Shown here: piece after piece, positions 1-7,590 of the stretch
How positions within the stretch are numbered: the stretch's first letter is position 1
Layout: each line of letters starts with the position of its first letter
Translations under genes and position numbers: made by a program
Notes under the pieces: model-generated
The model's input: the letters and a program-made list of their open reading frames with translations, nothing else
Told to the model about the DNA's origin: nothing
Database searches by the model: none
Origin: Negativicutes bacterium
Lineage (GTDB): Bacteria; Bacillota_C; Negativicutes; Sporomusales_B; JARLHX01
Length of the DNA: 31,647 nt
Direction: 5' to 3'
Assembly (NCBI GenBank): GCA_031292015.1
Contig: JARLHY010000164.1
Location: forward strand, 1 to 31,647

Positions 1-403
1 AGCCGGTGGCGAACACCAGGGCCCGTTTCAGCACCCCGCGCTCGATTTCGCTGCCCATACGCTCCACCCGCGTCTCGATGGCGCTGGACTCGTCTTCGCT
101 GCAGCCGATCAGCCCCATGATGCCGGCTGAATCGATATAGGCTCCTGCCCCGACCACCAGTCCCTCGACGGCTCGCAAGGCATCCAGCAGGGCTGCTTCC
201 CTGCCGATGATCTGCCGGATATCCAGTGTCTTGACAAGGATATCCAGACAGATATGGCCTGGCCGCACATCCACCACCAGCACCTGGGACGACGGCAGCT
301 CCAACACCGCGGCGGCGACTTCCGCCACCCGGCTCAGGTTGACGTTCTCCAGCCCCAGCCCGTATATCTTAAGTTCGGTTTTCTCCAGCAGATTCAGCTC
401 CAT
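1..403 (-). CDS. Unidentified protein, C-terminus beyond window edge (possible MoaB/CinA-like protein)
   Basis: The visible 134 residues are the N-terminal part; the gene runs off the left edge. The ATG overlaps the stop codon of the upstream QPRTase-like gene (TGATG), so the two are translationally coupled. The visible part has alternating hydrophobic strands and helices and a glycine-rich stretch (GLVVGAGAYIDSAGIMG, about residues 86-102), with no metal-binding cysteine cluster and no signal peptide. The last visible residues (RALVFATG) resemble the first strand of MoCF/MoaB-type molybdopterin-binding domains, where a similar strand precedes a GNE or GDE turn. That resemblance is short and the diagnostic motifs would lie outside the window, so the family is only a guess. 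Position suggests a job shared with the LarA-like and QPRTase-like proteins. Confidence 0.6.
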   Translation of the reverse strand, partial: MELNLLEKTELKIYGLGLENVNLSRVAEVAAAVLELPSSQVLVVDVRPGHICLDILVKTLDIRQIIGREAALLDALRAVEGLVVGAGAYIDSAGIMGLIGCSEDESSAIETRVERMGSEIERGVLKRALVFATG

Positions 404-1230
404 CAGCCGGCCACCCCTTCTACCTCCAGTTTCATGTCCAGCAGCGGGGCGTCGACAATCGCGACTCCGATATCCAGGATATCAATCCCCTTGCCTTTCA
501 GCTCGCTGATAGACTCCACCCGGATGCCTTTGGCGAAAGCAAGCCGGATTCGGTCCCGGCAGCCGGCATCCTGCAGCGCTGCGTGCACCAGTGTCAGGTC
601 ATCCAGTTGTCCGGTGTCGACCATGATGATATCGGCGCCGCATTGCGCCGCGTCGAGCGCTTCTTTCACAATGTCCTGCCGGTTGCCTTTCAGCTGAATT
701 ACCTTTCGTTTGTCGCCGATGGCGGCGACCGACCGGAGGGTGGCTTCCACACCTCCCAGCATCCGCACGAAGTTCTTGTCAAGATACAAAAACGGTTCGT
801 CGGTGATCCTGAATGCCGCCTTACCATGGGTTATTGCTTCCCGGACCGCGGTTTTGATCTCCCCGGGCATCTTCTTCCACGCCCCGCAGACCACCTTAAG
901 TTCCGGTCCGGCCGCCTCTACCGCCCGGCGGGCGGCGCTGGCGATGCCGGAGAATTTGGCCAGCACGCCGATCACGCTCTCTTCGGCCACGGCGATCTGC
1001 TTCGGCGTGCCACAGAGTTTGGCGACAGTCTCCCCGGCCCGGATAGCGGCTCCGTCGGCGACCAGAACCTTGGCCTTGACCCCCTGGGTTGCCAGAAGGT
1101 CCCTGAGCCGGGCGGCGCCGGACACGATGCCGTCGTGTTCGGCGATAATCCGGGCGTTAAACAGGTGGTCGCTGATACCTGCGAAAATGATGTCCCTGAT
1201 ATCCTGCTGCATGCCTGGCGCAGGCTGCAT
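403..1230 (-). CDS. Divergent quinolinate phosphoribosyltransferase (NadC/ModD-like) family protein
   Basis: The 275-residue protein has the layout of type II phosphoribosyltransferases of the NadC/ModD group: an N-terminal mixed domain with 'AEHDGIVSGAA' (30-40), the 'AEESVIGVLAKFSGIAS' helix (82-98), and a barrel ending in 'GADIIMVDTGQ' and 'GIDILDIGVAIVDAP'. The signature sites are changed. Where NadC has TRKT-x-PG, this protein has AWKKMPG (117-123). The NadC GGG-x-x-HR segment reads HGKAAFR (135-141). A normal NadC role is therefore doubtful, and the substrate may be a different nucleotide or base. The start at 1230 is chosen because a GGGGGGA ribosome site lies 6-8 bases upstream; longer forms would overlap the preceding gene. 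It lies 26 bp after the LarA-like gene and overlaps the next gene by one base. Confidence 0.7.
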   Translation of the reverse strand: MQPAPGMQQDIRDIIFAGISDHLFNARIIAEHDGIVSGAARLRDLLATQGVKAKVLVADGAAIRAGETVAKLCGTPKQIAVAEESVIGVLAKFSGIASAARRAVEAAGPELKVVCGAWKKMPGEIKTAVREAITHGKAAFRITDEPFLYLDKNFVRMLGGVEATLRSVAAIGDKRKVIQLKGNRQDIVKEALDAAQCGADIIMVDTGQLDDLTLVHAALQDAGCRDRIRLAFAKGIRVESISELKGKGIDILDIGVAIVDAPLLDMKLEVEGVAG

Positions 1231-1256
1231 AGTAGTCCCCCCAGTTAAAGCGCTTG

Positions 1257-2738
1257 TCACAGGCCGGTTACCCCGCGCTGCTTGAGCCATTTGGGCATCA
1301 GTTCCTTGTCCACCCGGTCCGAGGTCGCCTGCGCTTTCTCCACCAGCAGCCTGGCCAGGCTGGCGCTGACGTTGATGCCGCCCATGGCACCGTCAAAAAT
1401 CAGCACCTTGTCCGTCTTGGCGGCCTTATAGGCGAAATGCATCGCATCATCCAGTCGGTTGGTCATGACGGCATACTGCATGTACTGCAGGTTCTGCGGG
1501 TCGGCGTTGAGCAGGTCGGCCTGCTCCTGGCCCACCACCACTGTCGGGATATGCTCGGAGAAGAAGGCGCTGGGATAACCGCCCCAGGCGTAATTGTGCA
1601 CAACCATCTTGATGGCCGGGTTGATCGGCGCCACGCCGTCGATGAGCGGCTTGCCGTTCTTGCCGTAGAAGGCCTCGGTGTACCAGGTGTAAGGCGGCAG
1701 GCCCTTTTCAAGATCAAACAGGTCTTCGTTGGCGCCGACGAAGTTGGCGTAGATTACGCCGGCGGCGAAAACGTAGGGTACCGGGCAGGGGAAATCGAGA
1801 CCGACGATGCATTCGTCCACTTCCCCGAGAAGAGTCATGATTTTGCCGTAATACTTCAGCCCCTCCACCGTAAGCTGCTCATTGAGCTGGTAGAGGTCAT
1901 TCTCGGCCCGCACCCCCACCACACCGCTGGGTGACATGCTGAGAAAAGCGGTGAAGGCAAACTTGCTTTTGACAAACTCTGAGTCGAAAATGGCCCGGGC
2001 GGTGAAATTGGCGCCCCGCGGCCCCATGTTCCAGTGATAGGTGGATCGGGTCTCGATCCTGGCGTAAGACATGCCGAACGGCTTCACGGCACGGTCCACC
2101 TGGCGGTGGAAATGAACCTCGCGCACATCGCTGTTGTGGACATGAACAATCCAGTCGGCGTCATAAACCGCCTTGATGCCGTAAAGAGTGCCGATTTCGG
2201 TTTTGATGGCGATACCCTCGTCAATGGGCGCTATGCCCCGGGCCTTATTCTTGTAATGGACGTCAAGTCCGTAGCGTTTGATGTACTCTTCGGTTTCGCG
2301 GAACCTGAGGCCGACTCCGGCCCGCAGTCGAATGTCGGTGACGCCGGTCCGGGCCGCGATGACGTCCCTGACCACCCGCAGCAGTTCGGCATAGGGCTCG
2401 CCTCCCAGCAGGGTAAAACCGTGGTGTGAGGCCAGCACATTGACCGACTGGCCCGGCTTGATCATCGACATATCCACCCCGGCTAGGGCGTCCTGTGCCG
2501 CTTGCCGTACCGCCTCCAGCCCGCCTTCGCCCGGATAGATCACCGCCGGCGTATCGGCAAACAGGTCTTTGATCATCAGCGAAGTCATCTCCGGATACTC
2601 GGCCAGACGTTTCTTCACAAGCTCGGGGGCGATGCCGTACTGCGACGCCCGCGGCGCCATCGGCATAATGCAGCCGGGCAGCGGCGTCTCGCTGCTGCAG
2701 AAAGGATTATTGCCCGGGGTTAACGGCTCACGCGCCAT
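1257..2738 (-). CDS. LarA-fold (DUF2088-like) protein, possible nickel-pincer enzyme of unknown reaction
   Basis: The 493-residue protein is not an obvious member of a named family. By eye it follows the lactate racemase (LarA) pattern: 'PGQSVNVLASHHGF' matches the first strand, 'VTDIRLRAGVGLRFRETEEYIKRYG' matches the LarA stretch carrying THRP, and a segment ending 'DADWIVHVHN' leads into the nickel-binding region. H209, K219 and H235 keep exactly the 10- and 16-residue spacings of LpLarA H174, K184 and H200 (numbers from memory); K184 tethers the cofactor and H200 binds nickel. The place of LarA H108 is Leu-Arg (144-145), the DxTRP motif is lost, and the glycines before the lysine are gone, so a plain racemase is unlikely. 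The start overlaps the ferredoxin gene stop (TGATG). Mechanism and substrate are unknown. Confidence 0.5.
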   Translation of the reverse strand: MAREPLTPGNNPFCSSETPLPGCIMPMAPRASQYGIAPELVKKRLAEYPEMTSLMIKDLFADTPAVIYPGEGGLEAVRQAAQDALAGVDMSMIKPGQSVNVLASHHGFTLLGGEPYAELLRVVRDVIAARTGVTDIRLRAGVGLRFRETEEYIKRYGLDVHYKNKARGIAPIDEGIAIKTEIGTLYGIKAVYDADWIVHVHNSDVREVHFHRQVDRAVKPFGMSYARIETRSTYHWNMGPRGANFTARAIFDSEFVKSKFAFTAFLSMSPSGVVGVRAENDLYQLNEQLTVEGLKYYGKIMTLLGEVDECIVGLDFPCPVPYVFAAGVIYANFVGANEDLFDLEKGLPPYTWYTEAFYGKNGKPLIDGVAPINPAIKMVVHNYAWGGYPSAFFSEHIPTVVVGQEQADLLNADPQNLQYMQYAVMTNRLDDAMHFAYKAAKTDKVLIFDGAMGGINVSASLARLLVEKAQATSDRVDKELMPKWLKQRGVTGL

Positions 2739-3352
2739 CACGAATTCCCCCTTTTCGATTTTGCTTCAACCACTTTTTCCAGAAGCTTGATGTCTTCGTC
2801 GAAATAAAAGCCGCTTTTGGCGTATTTTGCTTTGACGGCCTCGGGTATGTCCCACACCGTGGGGGTCAGTCCGTACCACTGATAGCCCGCAGGCTTTTCC
2901 GGCGTGATGCCGGCCGCCTGTAGCAGGCGCAGTATCGGCTGGATGCACTCCACCTTGCAGCCCATCCGGATTCCTGTCTGGCGCGATATATCCTCCGGGG
3001 ACTTGGCCCCTTTGATGATGGCGGCAGCTGCCTCCTCGGCCCGGGTAGCGGTACAGTAACAGATAATCTGTTCCGGGTTGAGTCTGGCTTTAATGCACAG
3101 CGCTTCAATCTCGTCGTAAGGCAAATCGTCGATCGCCACCGCGACAGTGTAAGGCTGTTCCAGTTTCTCCATGGTGATGGCATAGACCGGGCAACGCTGA
3201 TTGCAGCCCCCGCAGCCGCGGCAGTCTTTTTCATTCACCGCCGCCTTTTTGTCAACAAGCGAAATCGCCAGTGACGGGCAGACCTTGGCGCAAATACCGC
3301 AACCGATACATTTGGCCATGTCCACCACAGGTTTCACTGAAATAAGTTTCAT
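2738..3352 (-). CDS. Ferredoxin with two [4Fe-4S] sites and a BFD-like [2Fe-2S] domain
   Basis: The 204-residue protein starts with a bacterial dicluster ferredoxin module: C15, C18, C21, C25 and C44, C47, C50, C54, each set followed by proline. A middle region (about 60-95) leads to a BFD-like domain with C98-x-C100 and C132-x3-C136, the ligand pattern of bacterioferritin-associated ferredoxin. The last 60 residues are unassigned. It is probably a soluble electron carrier that hands electrons to or from the LarA-like protein encoded next, since the two genes overlap by one base. The start at 3352 is chosen for a GGAGGGGGA site upstream; a GTG 19 codons earlier sits on top of its own possible ribosome site. 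An operator-like element lies 66-91 bases upstream. Confidence 0.85.
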   Translation of the reverse strand: MKLISVKPVVDMAKCIGCGICAKVCPSLAISLVDKKAAVNEKDCRGCGGCNQRCPVYAITMEKLEQPYTVAVAIDDLPYDEIEALCIKARLNPEQIICYCTATRAEEAAAAIIKGAKSPEDISRQTGIRMGCKVECIQPILRLLQAAGITPEKPAGYQWYGLTPTVWDIPEAVKAKYAKSGFYFDEDIKLLEKVVEAKSKRGNS

Positions 3353-3417
3353 GTATTCATCCCCCTCCAAGTTAAGTTTAGTTTTTGCCAGAACCTCGGA
3401 ATAGTACACCTCCTTAT

Positions 3418-3443
3418 CGTCCGATATTGTCGAACACCGTTCC
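3418..3443 (-). promoter_or_regulatory. Operator-like site A, upstream of the ferredoxin/LarA-like cluster
   Basis: One of six related 26-bp elements in the window. Read on the minus strand it has all 14 invariant bases: GAACG at 2-6, GT at 9-10, and C12, A14, A16, T18, T20, G22, A24. It lies between the IclR stop and the ferredoxin start, so it would let the metabolic cluster be controlled apart from the regulator gene. Confidence 0.6.
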
Positions 3444-3479
3444 TGTTTTTTGCTACGAAAATCGACTGCTACTCTTCAG

Positions 3480-4259
3480 CTAACCTTTATAGCCAAGCTG
3501 ACTTGAAATCAGTCGGGCGGTTTCGATCAGATCATCGGTAATCTGCTGCACACCGCTGGTGGCCAGGCGCTGGGTGGGCCCGGACAGGCTGATGCCCGCG
3601 ACCGCCACGCCGCGGTGATTTTTTATCGGCGCCGCGACGCAGTGGAGCCCCTCTTCGATCTCCTCCTGGTCCATCGCGTAGCCTTTGGTCCTGACCTCCT
3701 GCAGATGCTCTTTTAGAAGGCCTGGTTCGATAATGGTTTTTGCGGTATAGCGTTCCAGCTTTCTGGCACTGATAATCTTGTCGAGTTCCACTGCCGGCAG
3801 ACCGGCCAGCAGAACCTTGCCGACCCCAGTGCAGTAAGCTGGATTGCGGCCGCCCACCTGAGATGCGATACGGATCGAGCGCGATCCGTCCACTTTGTCG
3901 ATGTAGACAACCTCGCCCTTGGACAGAACCGCCAGATGCACCGTTTCCTCGTACTTTCTTGCCAGTTCGATCAGATACGGCCTGGCGATGGTCCTCAGGT
4001 CCATCCGGGAATGGACCACCTGGCCCAGCTCGAACAGCTTCAAACCCAGGGAATACTTCCCTGTACTTTGATCCTGCTGTACATAGCCCAGTTGCTCCAA
4101 CGTCCGAATAAGACTGTAGGTGGTAGTCTTGCTCAGCCCGATTCCCCGGCTGATGCTTGACAGTGTTTCACAGTCGCAGTTGGCGGCGATGTACTCCATG
4201 ATGCTTGTCGCCCGGACCACGGACTGAATCATTCTGAATCCTTCGGCTTCGGGTTTCAT
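3480..4259 (-). CDS. IclR-family transcriptional regulator
   Basis: The 259-residue protein has the normal IclR length and layout. An N-terminal winged helix-turn-helix (about 12-75) contains 'LSSISRGIGLSKTTTYSLIRTLEQLGYV', and a C-terminal effector domain (about 90-255) contains 'YCTGVGKVLLAGLP', the conserved 'YAMDQEEIEEGLHCVAAPI' block and 'GISLSGPTQRL'. IclR proteins bind small organic acids and repress or activate catabolic genes. An operator-like element abuts its own ribosome site, which suggests autoregulation, and the same element stands before the clusters at 3352, 19492, 21489 and 24214. The start has GGAGGG 6 bases upstream. The effector is unknown; a 2-hydroxy- or 2-oxoacid would suit the context. 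Confidence 0.93.
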   Translation of the reverse strand: MKPEAEGFRMIQSVVRATSIMEYIAANCDCETLSSISRGIGLSKTTTYSLIRTLEQLGYVQQDQSTGKYSLGLKLFELGQVVHSRMDLRTIARPYLIELARKYEETVHLAVLSKGEVVYIDKVDGSRSIRIASQVGGRNPAYCTGVGKVLLAGLPAVELDKIISARKLERYTAKTIIEPGLLKEHLQEVRTKGYAMDQEEIEEGLHCVAAPIKNHRGVAVAGISLSGPTQRLATSGVQQITDDLIETARLISSQLGYKG

Positions 4260-4269
4260 GAAAACCCTC

Positions 4270-4295
4270 CGTTCTACATTGTCGCACTACGTTCT
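4270..4295 (-). promoter_or_regulatory. Operator-like site B, upstream of the IclR gene
   Basis: A 26-bp element with all 14 invariant bases of the shared motif. It directly abuts the GGAGGG ribosome site of the IclR gene and begins 8 bases after the proposed -10 box, a position suited to repression of its own transcription. Confidence 0.6.
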
Positions 4296-4372
4296 TATTT
4301 TCCTATAGATATATTAGCCTTCCACAGTAAAAATTCCTACTGATAAAATTTACTTTTTAAACTTTTTTTCAT
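4296..4372 (-). promoter_or_regulatory. Promoter region of the IclR gene, near-copy of the one at 24283-24360
   Basis: This AT-rich stretch shares about three quarters of its bases with the region upstream of the ATC-hydrolase-family gene, including the run ending TTTACTTxTTAAACTTTTTTTCA on the plus strand. A possible sigma-A promoter on the minus strand is TTTACT, 17 bp, CTATAG. The matched site in the other copy reads TTTGTC, 17 bp, CATAAT. The -10 matches are weak, so only the region is confidently assigned. Confidence 0.45.
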
Positions 4373-4514
4373 GATAAAAAAATCGGATCCGGCCGTTGTC
4401 CCCGAAATGTCCGGGCGGCAAGACAAACTAGACCCTGAACCGGCCAAATCACCGGGACTCCTTGCGCGATCATGGTCTGTTTCACCCACCCGGTTTCCTC
4501 CGGCAGTTTATCTG

Positions 4515-5201
4515 CTAAACAGAATACCGTTTATAGCCGTTATTGTTCTTGCCGGAATTCTTCACCGCCTGAAGCGTGTTGAGTTTATGCTGGCGGACAC
4601 AGTCTTCTATCTGTGCCGACGAAGCCTTCTGTTTGAGCAGCTCAATCAGTCCGTCATGCTCGCGAATCGACTCTCTGGCCCTTTGCGGCGCGAAAGGAAA
4701 GCTGGCCTGGCGAACCTGCGATATTCTCTGCCACACTTGATTCAGTCGTTCGATCAAATAGCTGTTTCCGCACCTGTCATGGATGGCGGCGTGAAACTTA
4801 GCGTTCAGTTCTCCCACTTGTTCAAAATCCAGGTTATCCAGTGCTTTTTCCATCAACCTGTTTATTTTTTCAATGGCCTTTATTTCCTGCGTCGTCAGAT
4901 AGTTCGCTGCCAGGGCAGTCGCAGCCCCCTCCAGCACCAACATCACAAACGCGGCTTCCTGGTAATCGGTTTCATTCACCTGCTGAACAATCGCCCCGGT
5001 GTAAGGAATGACCTCAATCAAGCCATCGGCTCCCAGTTGATTGATCGCTTCCCTCACCGGAATACTGCTCAGACCCAGTTCCCGCGCGACACGGTCGATA
5101 ACAATCCGGTAGCCTGGTCCATAGGTCCCGTTCAGTATCTGGGACCGGATGAATCCGTACGCTTCCTGTTTTTTGTTCATTTTGGTAGTTTCTTTTATCA
5201 T
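4515..5201 (-). CDS. GntR-family regulator, FadR/FCD subfamily
   Basis: The 228-residue protein has an N-terminal GntR winged helix ('AYGFIRSQILNGTYGPGYRIVIDRVARELGLSSIPVREAINQL', split here as residues about 14-57) and an all-helical FCD ligand domain. The FCD domain shows the expected metal or acid ligands in 'LNAKFHAAIHDRCGN' and 'EHDGLIELL'. FCD members commonly sense carboxylic acids such as lactate, gluconate or fatty acyl-CoA. Neither of the first two ATGs (5201 and, 7 codons later, 5180) has a strong ribosome site, so the start is uncertain. A near-palindrome overlaps its promoter and may be its own operator; a related element occurs upstream of the central operon. It is separated by 255 bp from the IclR gene. 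Confidence 0.9.
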   Translation of the reverse strand: MIKETTKMNKKQEAYGFIRSQILNGTYGPGYRIVIDRVARELGLSSIPVREAINQLGADGLIEVIPYTGAIVQQVNETDYQEAAFVMLVLEGAATALAANYLTTQEIKAIEKINRLMEKALDNLDFEQVGELNAKFHAAIHDRCGNSYLIERLNQVWQRISQVRQASFPFAPQRARESIREHDGLIELLKQKASSAQIEDCVRQHKLNTLQAVKNSGKNNNGYKRYSV

Positions 5202-5244
5202 ATGGTTCTACAGCACCTCAACCCTGTTTATACTGCGTCTTATA

Positions 5245-5279
5245 CTAATATTATATATGAAATAATATATAGTCTCAAC
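5245..5279 (-). promoter_or_regulatory. Promoter and overlapping near-palindrome upstream of the GntR gene
   Basis: On the minus strand there is TTGAGA (5279-5274), a 17-bp spacer and TATAAT (5256-5251), a good sigma-A promoter. A near-palindrome fills 5245-5274, with arms ACTATATATTAT and ACTAATATTAT-type differing at one position. It covers the spacer and -10 box, as expected for an autoregulatory operator. Confidence 0.6.
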
Positions 5280-5353
5280 TTGGATTCGAGGATGCCCTGC
5301 TATATTTTCTGCTTCAGGCGAATTTCCCGCCCTTTGTTGAGGAACTTCGCCCT

Positions 5354-5391
5354 GTCAAAAGGGGCTGGCCCATCAACCCGGCCAGCCCCTT
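5354..5391 (-). terminator. Rho-independent terminator of the chemoreceptor gene
   Basis: Perfect 12-bp arms (AAGGGGCTGGCC and its complement, 5359-5370 and 5380-5391) enclose a 9-base loop. On the minus strand the stem ends in a short T run. It lies just after the chemoreceptor stop codon. Confidence 0.85.
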
Positions 5392-5398
5392 AAGTGTA

Positions 5399-7417
5399 TT
5401 ATACGCGGAATTTGGCGACGATCTCCTGTAAATTTCCGGCCAGCTTGGCCAGGTTCTGGCTGGATGACGCTATCTCCTGCATCGACGCCGACTGCTCCTC
5501 GGTTGCGGCGGACACCGTCTGGGCTTCAGCCGCGTTCTCCTTGCTGATCTTGTCGATTTCCACAATTGACGACACCAGCGTCTGCCCGCCGGAGGCCAAT
5601 TGGTTGATGGATTCGGCGATTTCCCTGATTTGTTCCGAAAGCCCGATCACCGCGGCAGCAATTTTTCTGAAAGTGTCACCGGTGGAATTGACTACAGCCA
5701 CGCCTGCTTTCACCCCTTCGGTGCCGGCTTGGGTCGCGGCGACGGCCTTGTCCATGTTGGTCTGATTCTTCTGGATCAGCGCCCCGATTTGCTGGGCGGC
5801 CTGATTGGACTCCTCAGCCAGTTTTCTGACTTCCTCCGCCACCACCGCGAAGCCTCTTCCGTGCTCCCCGGCCCTGGCGGCCTCGATCGCGGCATTCAGG
5901 GCAAGCAGGTTCGTCTGCCCGGCAATGGTAGAAATGAGGTTCACAATTTCACTGATCTCCTGCGAACCCTTCGCCAGTTCGGCGATAGCGGTCTGCACCG
6001 CCTCAGAACCTTTGCCGATCAGCTCCATCTGTCCCACTGCTTCTCCTACCGCCCGGCTTCCCTCTTCCGCCTCGCGGGATGTATTTTTGGCAATTTCCGT
6101 CAAATCGCGGGCAGTGACCGAAACCTGCTCTGTGCTTGAGGATATGTTCTCCACCACCGACGTGATCCTGCCGGCCGAAGCCGCCTGGCGCTCCGTCCCC
6201 TGCGCAATTTCGCCGATCGAGCCGGCGACCTGATTGGCAGCGTTGGCCGACTGCTGCGCGCCGGCGGTCAGTTCTTCACTGGAAGCGGCCACTTGCTCGG
6301 CCTGGTACTGAACCTTCTTGACCAGTCCCTGCAGGGCAGTACGCATGTCGCGGAAACCTGCCGCCAATTGTCCGATCTCATCGTGCGAATCGACCCTAGC
6401 GTCCCTTTCCCGGAAGTCTCCCTGAGCCAGCAGCAGGCATTCGTCCCTGATCAGCTGAATGGGTCTGGCAAAGCGTTTGCTGAAAATCACGACAAACACC
6501 ACGGCAATCACCAGGAAGGCCAGCGAGGCAACAATCATCGTCCGGGCCATCGTAGCCGTCTGTTTGGTAACCTCCGCCTCCGGCGCTGTCACTATCATTA
6601 CCCAGCGCTGATCGCCTGGCAGGTCAATCGGGGTGAAAACACCGATCTGGGAAACCCCGCCAAAGGAATATTTGCCCAGAACCTGCTTTTCCTTGCCGTC
6701 TTTAAAAAGATTCAACAACTTGTCGTCCAGTTCGGTCTCGCCCAGTTTCAATTCCGGATCGACTTTCTTTTTGGCAAGGTCCAGTTTGTTCAGAAACTCC
6801 GGTTTCAGCGGATGGGCGATAACGATACCGCTGTCATCGCAGACAAAGCCATAGCCGCTTTCCTTGAACGCCACCTCTTTGACCAATCCGCTTATTCTGT
6901 CAACAGGGTAGGTTCCTATCAACACTCCGGTCAGTTGCCCGTTATTCATGACAGGCACAGCCAGGACCACCGAGATTTTTCCTGTCAGGCGGGTCAACAC
7001 CGGGTCCGAGACATACGCTTTTTTGGTTGCCACCACTTTTTTGAAATATTCCCGGTCTACCAGGGAAAAGATGGTGCCATCCGGCCGGATAGCCTGGCCG
7101 CTCAGAAAAATCAGGTTGATTGTGTCAAACTTCCCGATTCGTTTATAAGCCTCATCCAGGGCCTCGACGATCTGCGGATTATCATTGGCGTTGCGAATGG
7201 CGGGAACGCTGGCCAGGTCTTCCAGCTTGGTCATTTCATTCAAAATACTGGCCTGGATGCGGTTTGCATAGTCCTTTCCGGTCGCAGCCGCCGTCTCGTC
7301 AACGCTTTTGCCCAGGTTCTGCTGAGACAAGTAGTAACTGATCCCGGACAATACCCCAAAAGATATGACAAAAAAGGGTAATAAAATAATGAGAAGTTTT
7401 GCTCGGATACTACTCAT
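5399..7417 (-). CDS. Methyl-accepting chemotaxis protein with dCache-type sensor
   Basis: The 672-residue protein has a first membrane helix at about 8-30, an external sensor domain (31-290) with the dCache-like '[18 protein letters not shown]' region and a second lobe with '[16 protein letters not shown]', a second membrane helix at about 292-313, a HAMP domain (314-367) and a long cytoplasmic coiled-coil signalling domain. The conserved kinase-contact tip is '[18 protein letters not shown]' (503-520). It should relay ligand binding to CheA/CheW. The start at 7417 follows an AGGTGG site; the longer form, 11 codons upstream, has none. A weak copy of the shared operator lies 55-80 bases upstream, so the receptor may detect the substrate of the neighbouring catabolic operon. 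The ligand is not predictable from sequence alone. Confidence 0.95.
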   Translation of the reverse strand: MSSIRAKLLIILLPFFVISFGVLSGISYYLSQQNLGKSVDETAAATGKDYANRIQASILNEMTKLEDLASVPAIRNANDNPQIVEALDEAYKRIGKFDTINLIFLSGQAIRPDGTIFSLVDREYFKKVVATKKAYVSDPVLTRLTGKISVVLAVPVMNNGQLTGVLIGTYPVDRISGLVKEVAFKESGYGFVCDDSGIVIAHPLKPEFLNKLDLAKKKVDPELKLGETELDDKLLNLFKDGKEKQVLGKYSFGGVSQIGVFTPIDLPGDQRWVMIVTAPEAEVTKQTATMARTMIVASLAFLVIAVVFVVIFSKRFARPIQLIRDECLLLAQGDFRERDARVDSHDEIGQLAAGFRDMRTALQGLVKKVQYQAEQVAASSEELTAGAQQSANAANQVAGSIGEIAQGTERQAASAGRITSVVENISSSTEQVSVTARDLTEIAKNTSREAEEGSRAVGEAVGQMELIGKGSEAVQTAIAELAKGSQEISEIVNLISTIAGQTNLLALNAAIEAARAGEHGRGFAVVAEEVRKLAEESNQAAQQIGALIQKNQTNMDKAVAATQAGTEGVKAGVAVVNSTGDTFRKIAAAVIGLSEQIREIAESINQLASGGQTLVSSIVEIDKISKENAAEAQTVSAATEEQSASMQEIASSSQNLAKLAGNLQEIVAKFRV

Positions 7418-7471
7418 GACATACCACCTATCTACATATTTGGATATCAATTGCCATCAATATTTGTCAAT

Positions 7472-7497
7472 TGTTCCACATTTATGTATTCGGTTCT
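7472..7497 (-). promoter_or_regulatory. Weak operator-like site F, upstream of the chemoreceptor
   Basis: This 26-bp stretch keeps 11 of the 14 bases invariant in sites A-E, including GAAC at 2-5 and GGAAC near the end. It is missing G6, G9 and A14. A TTGACA box lies just downstream at 7470-7465 with no good -10. It is the least certain of the six. Confidence 0.3.
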
Positions 7498-7590
7498 TAT
7501 TTTCACTTTCCTGCTTCAGGGGATTTGGGGGCAATATGGGTAAGCTTTGCGGGTACTGCCAGTCTCTTTGGTTTATTGCGCCGCCGGCTG

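Noticed and set aside
4371..5393. A 340-codon plus-strand frame.
   Set aside because: It is antisense to the well-supported GntR gene and the region around it, and shows no family motifs.
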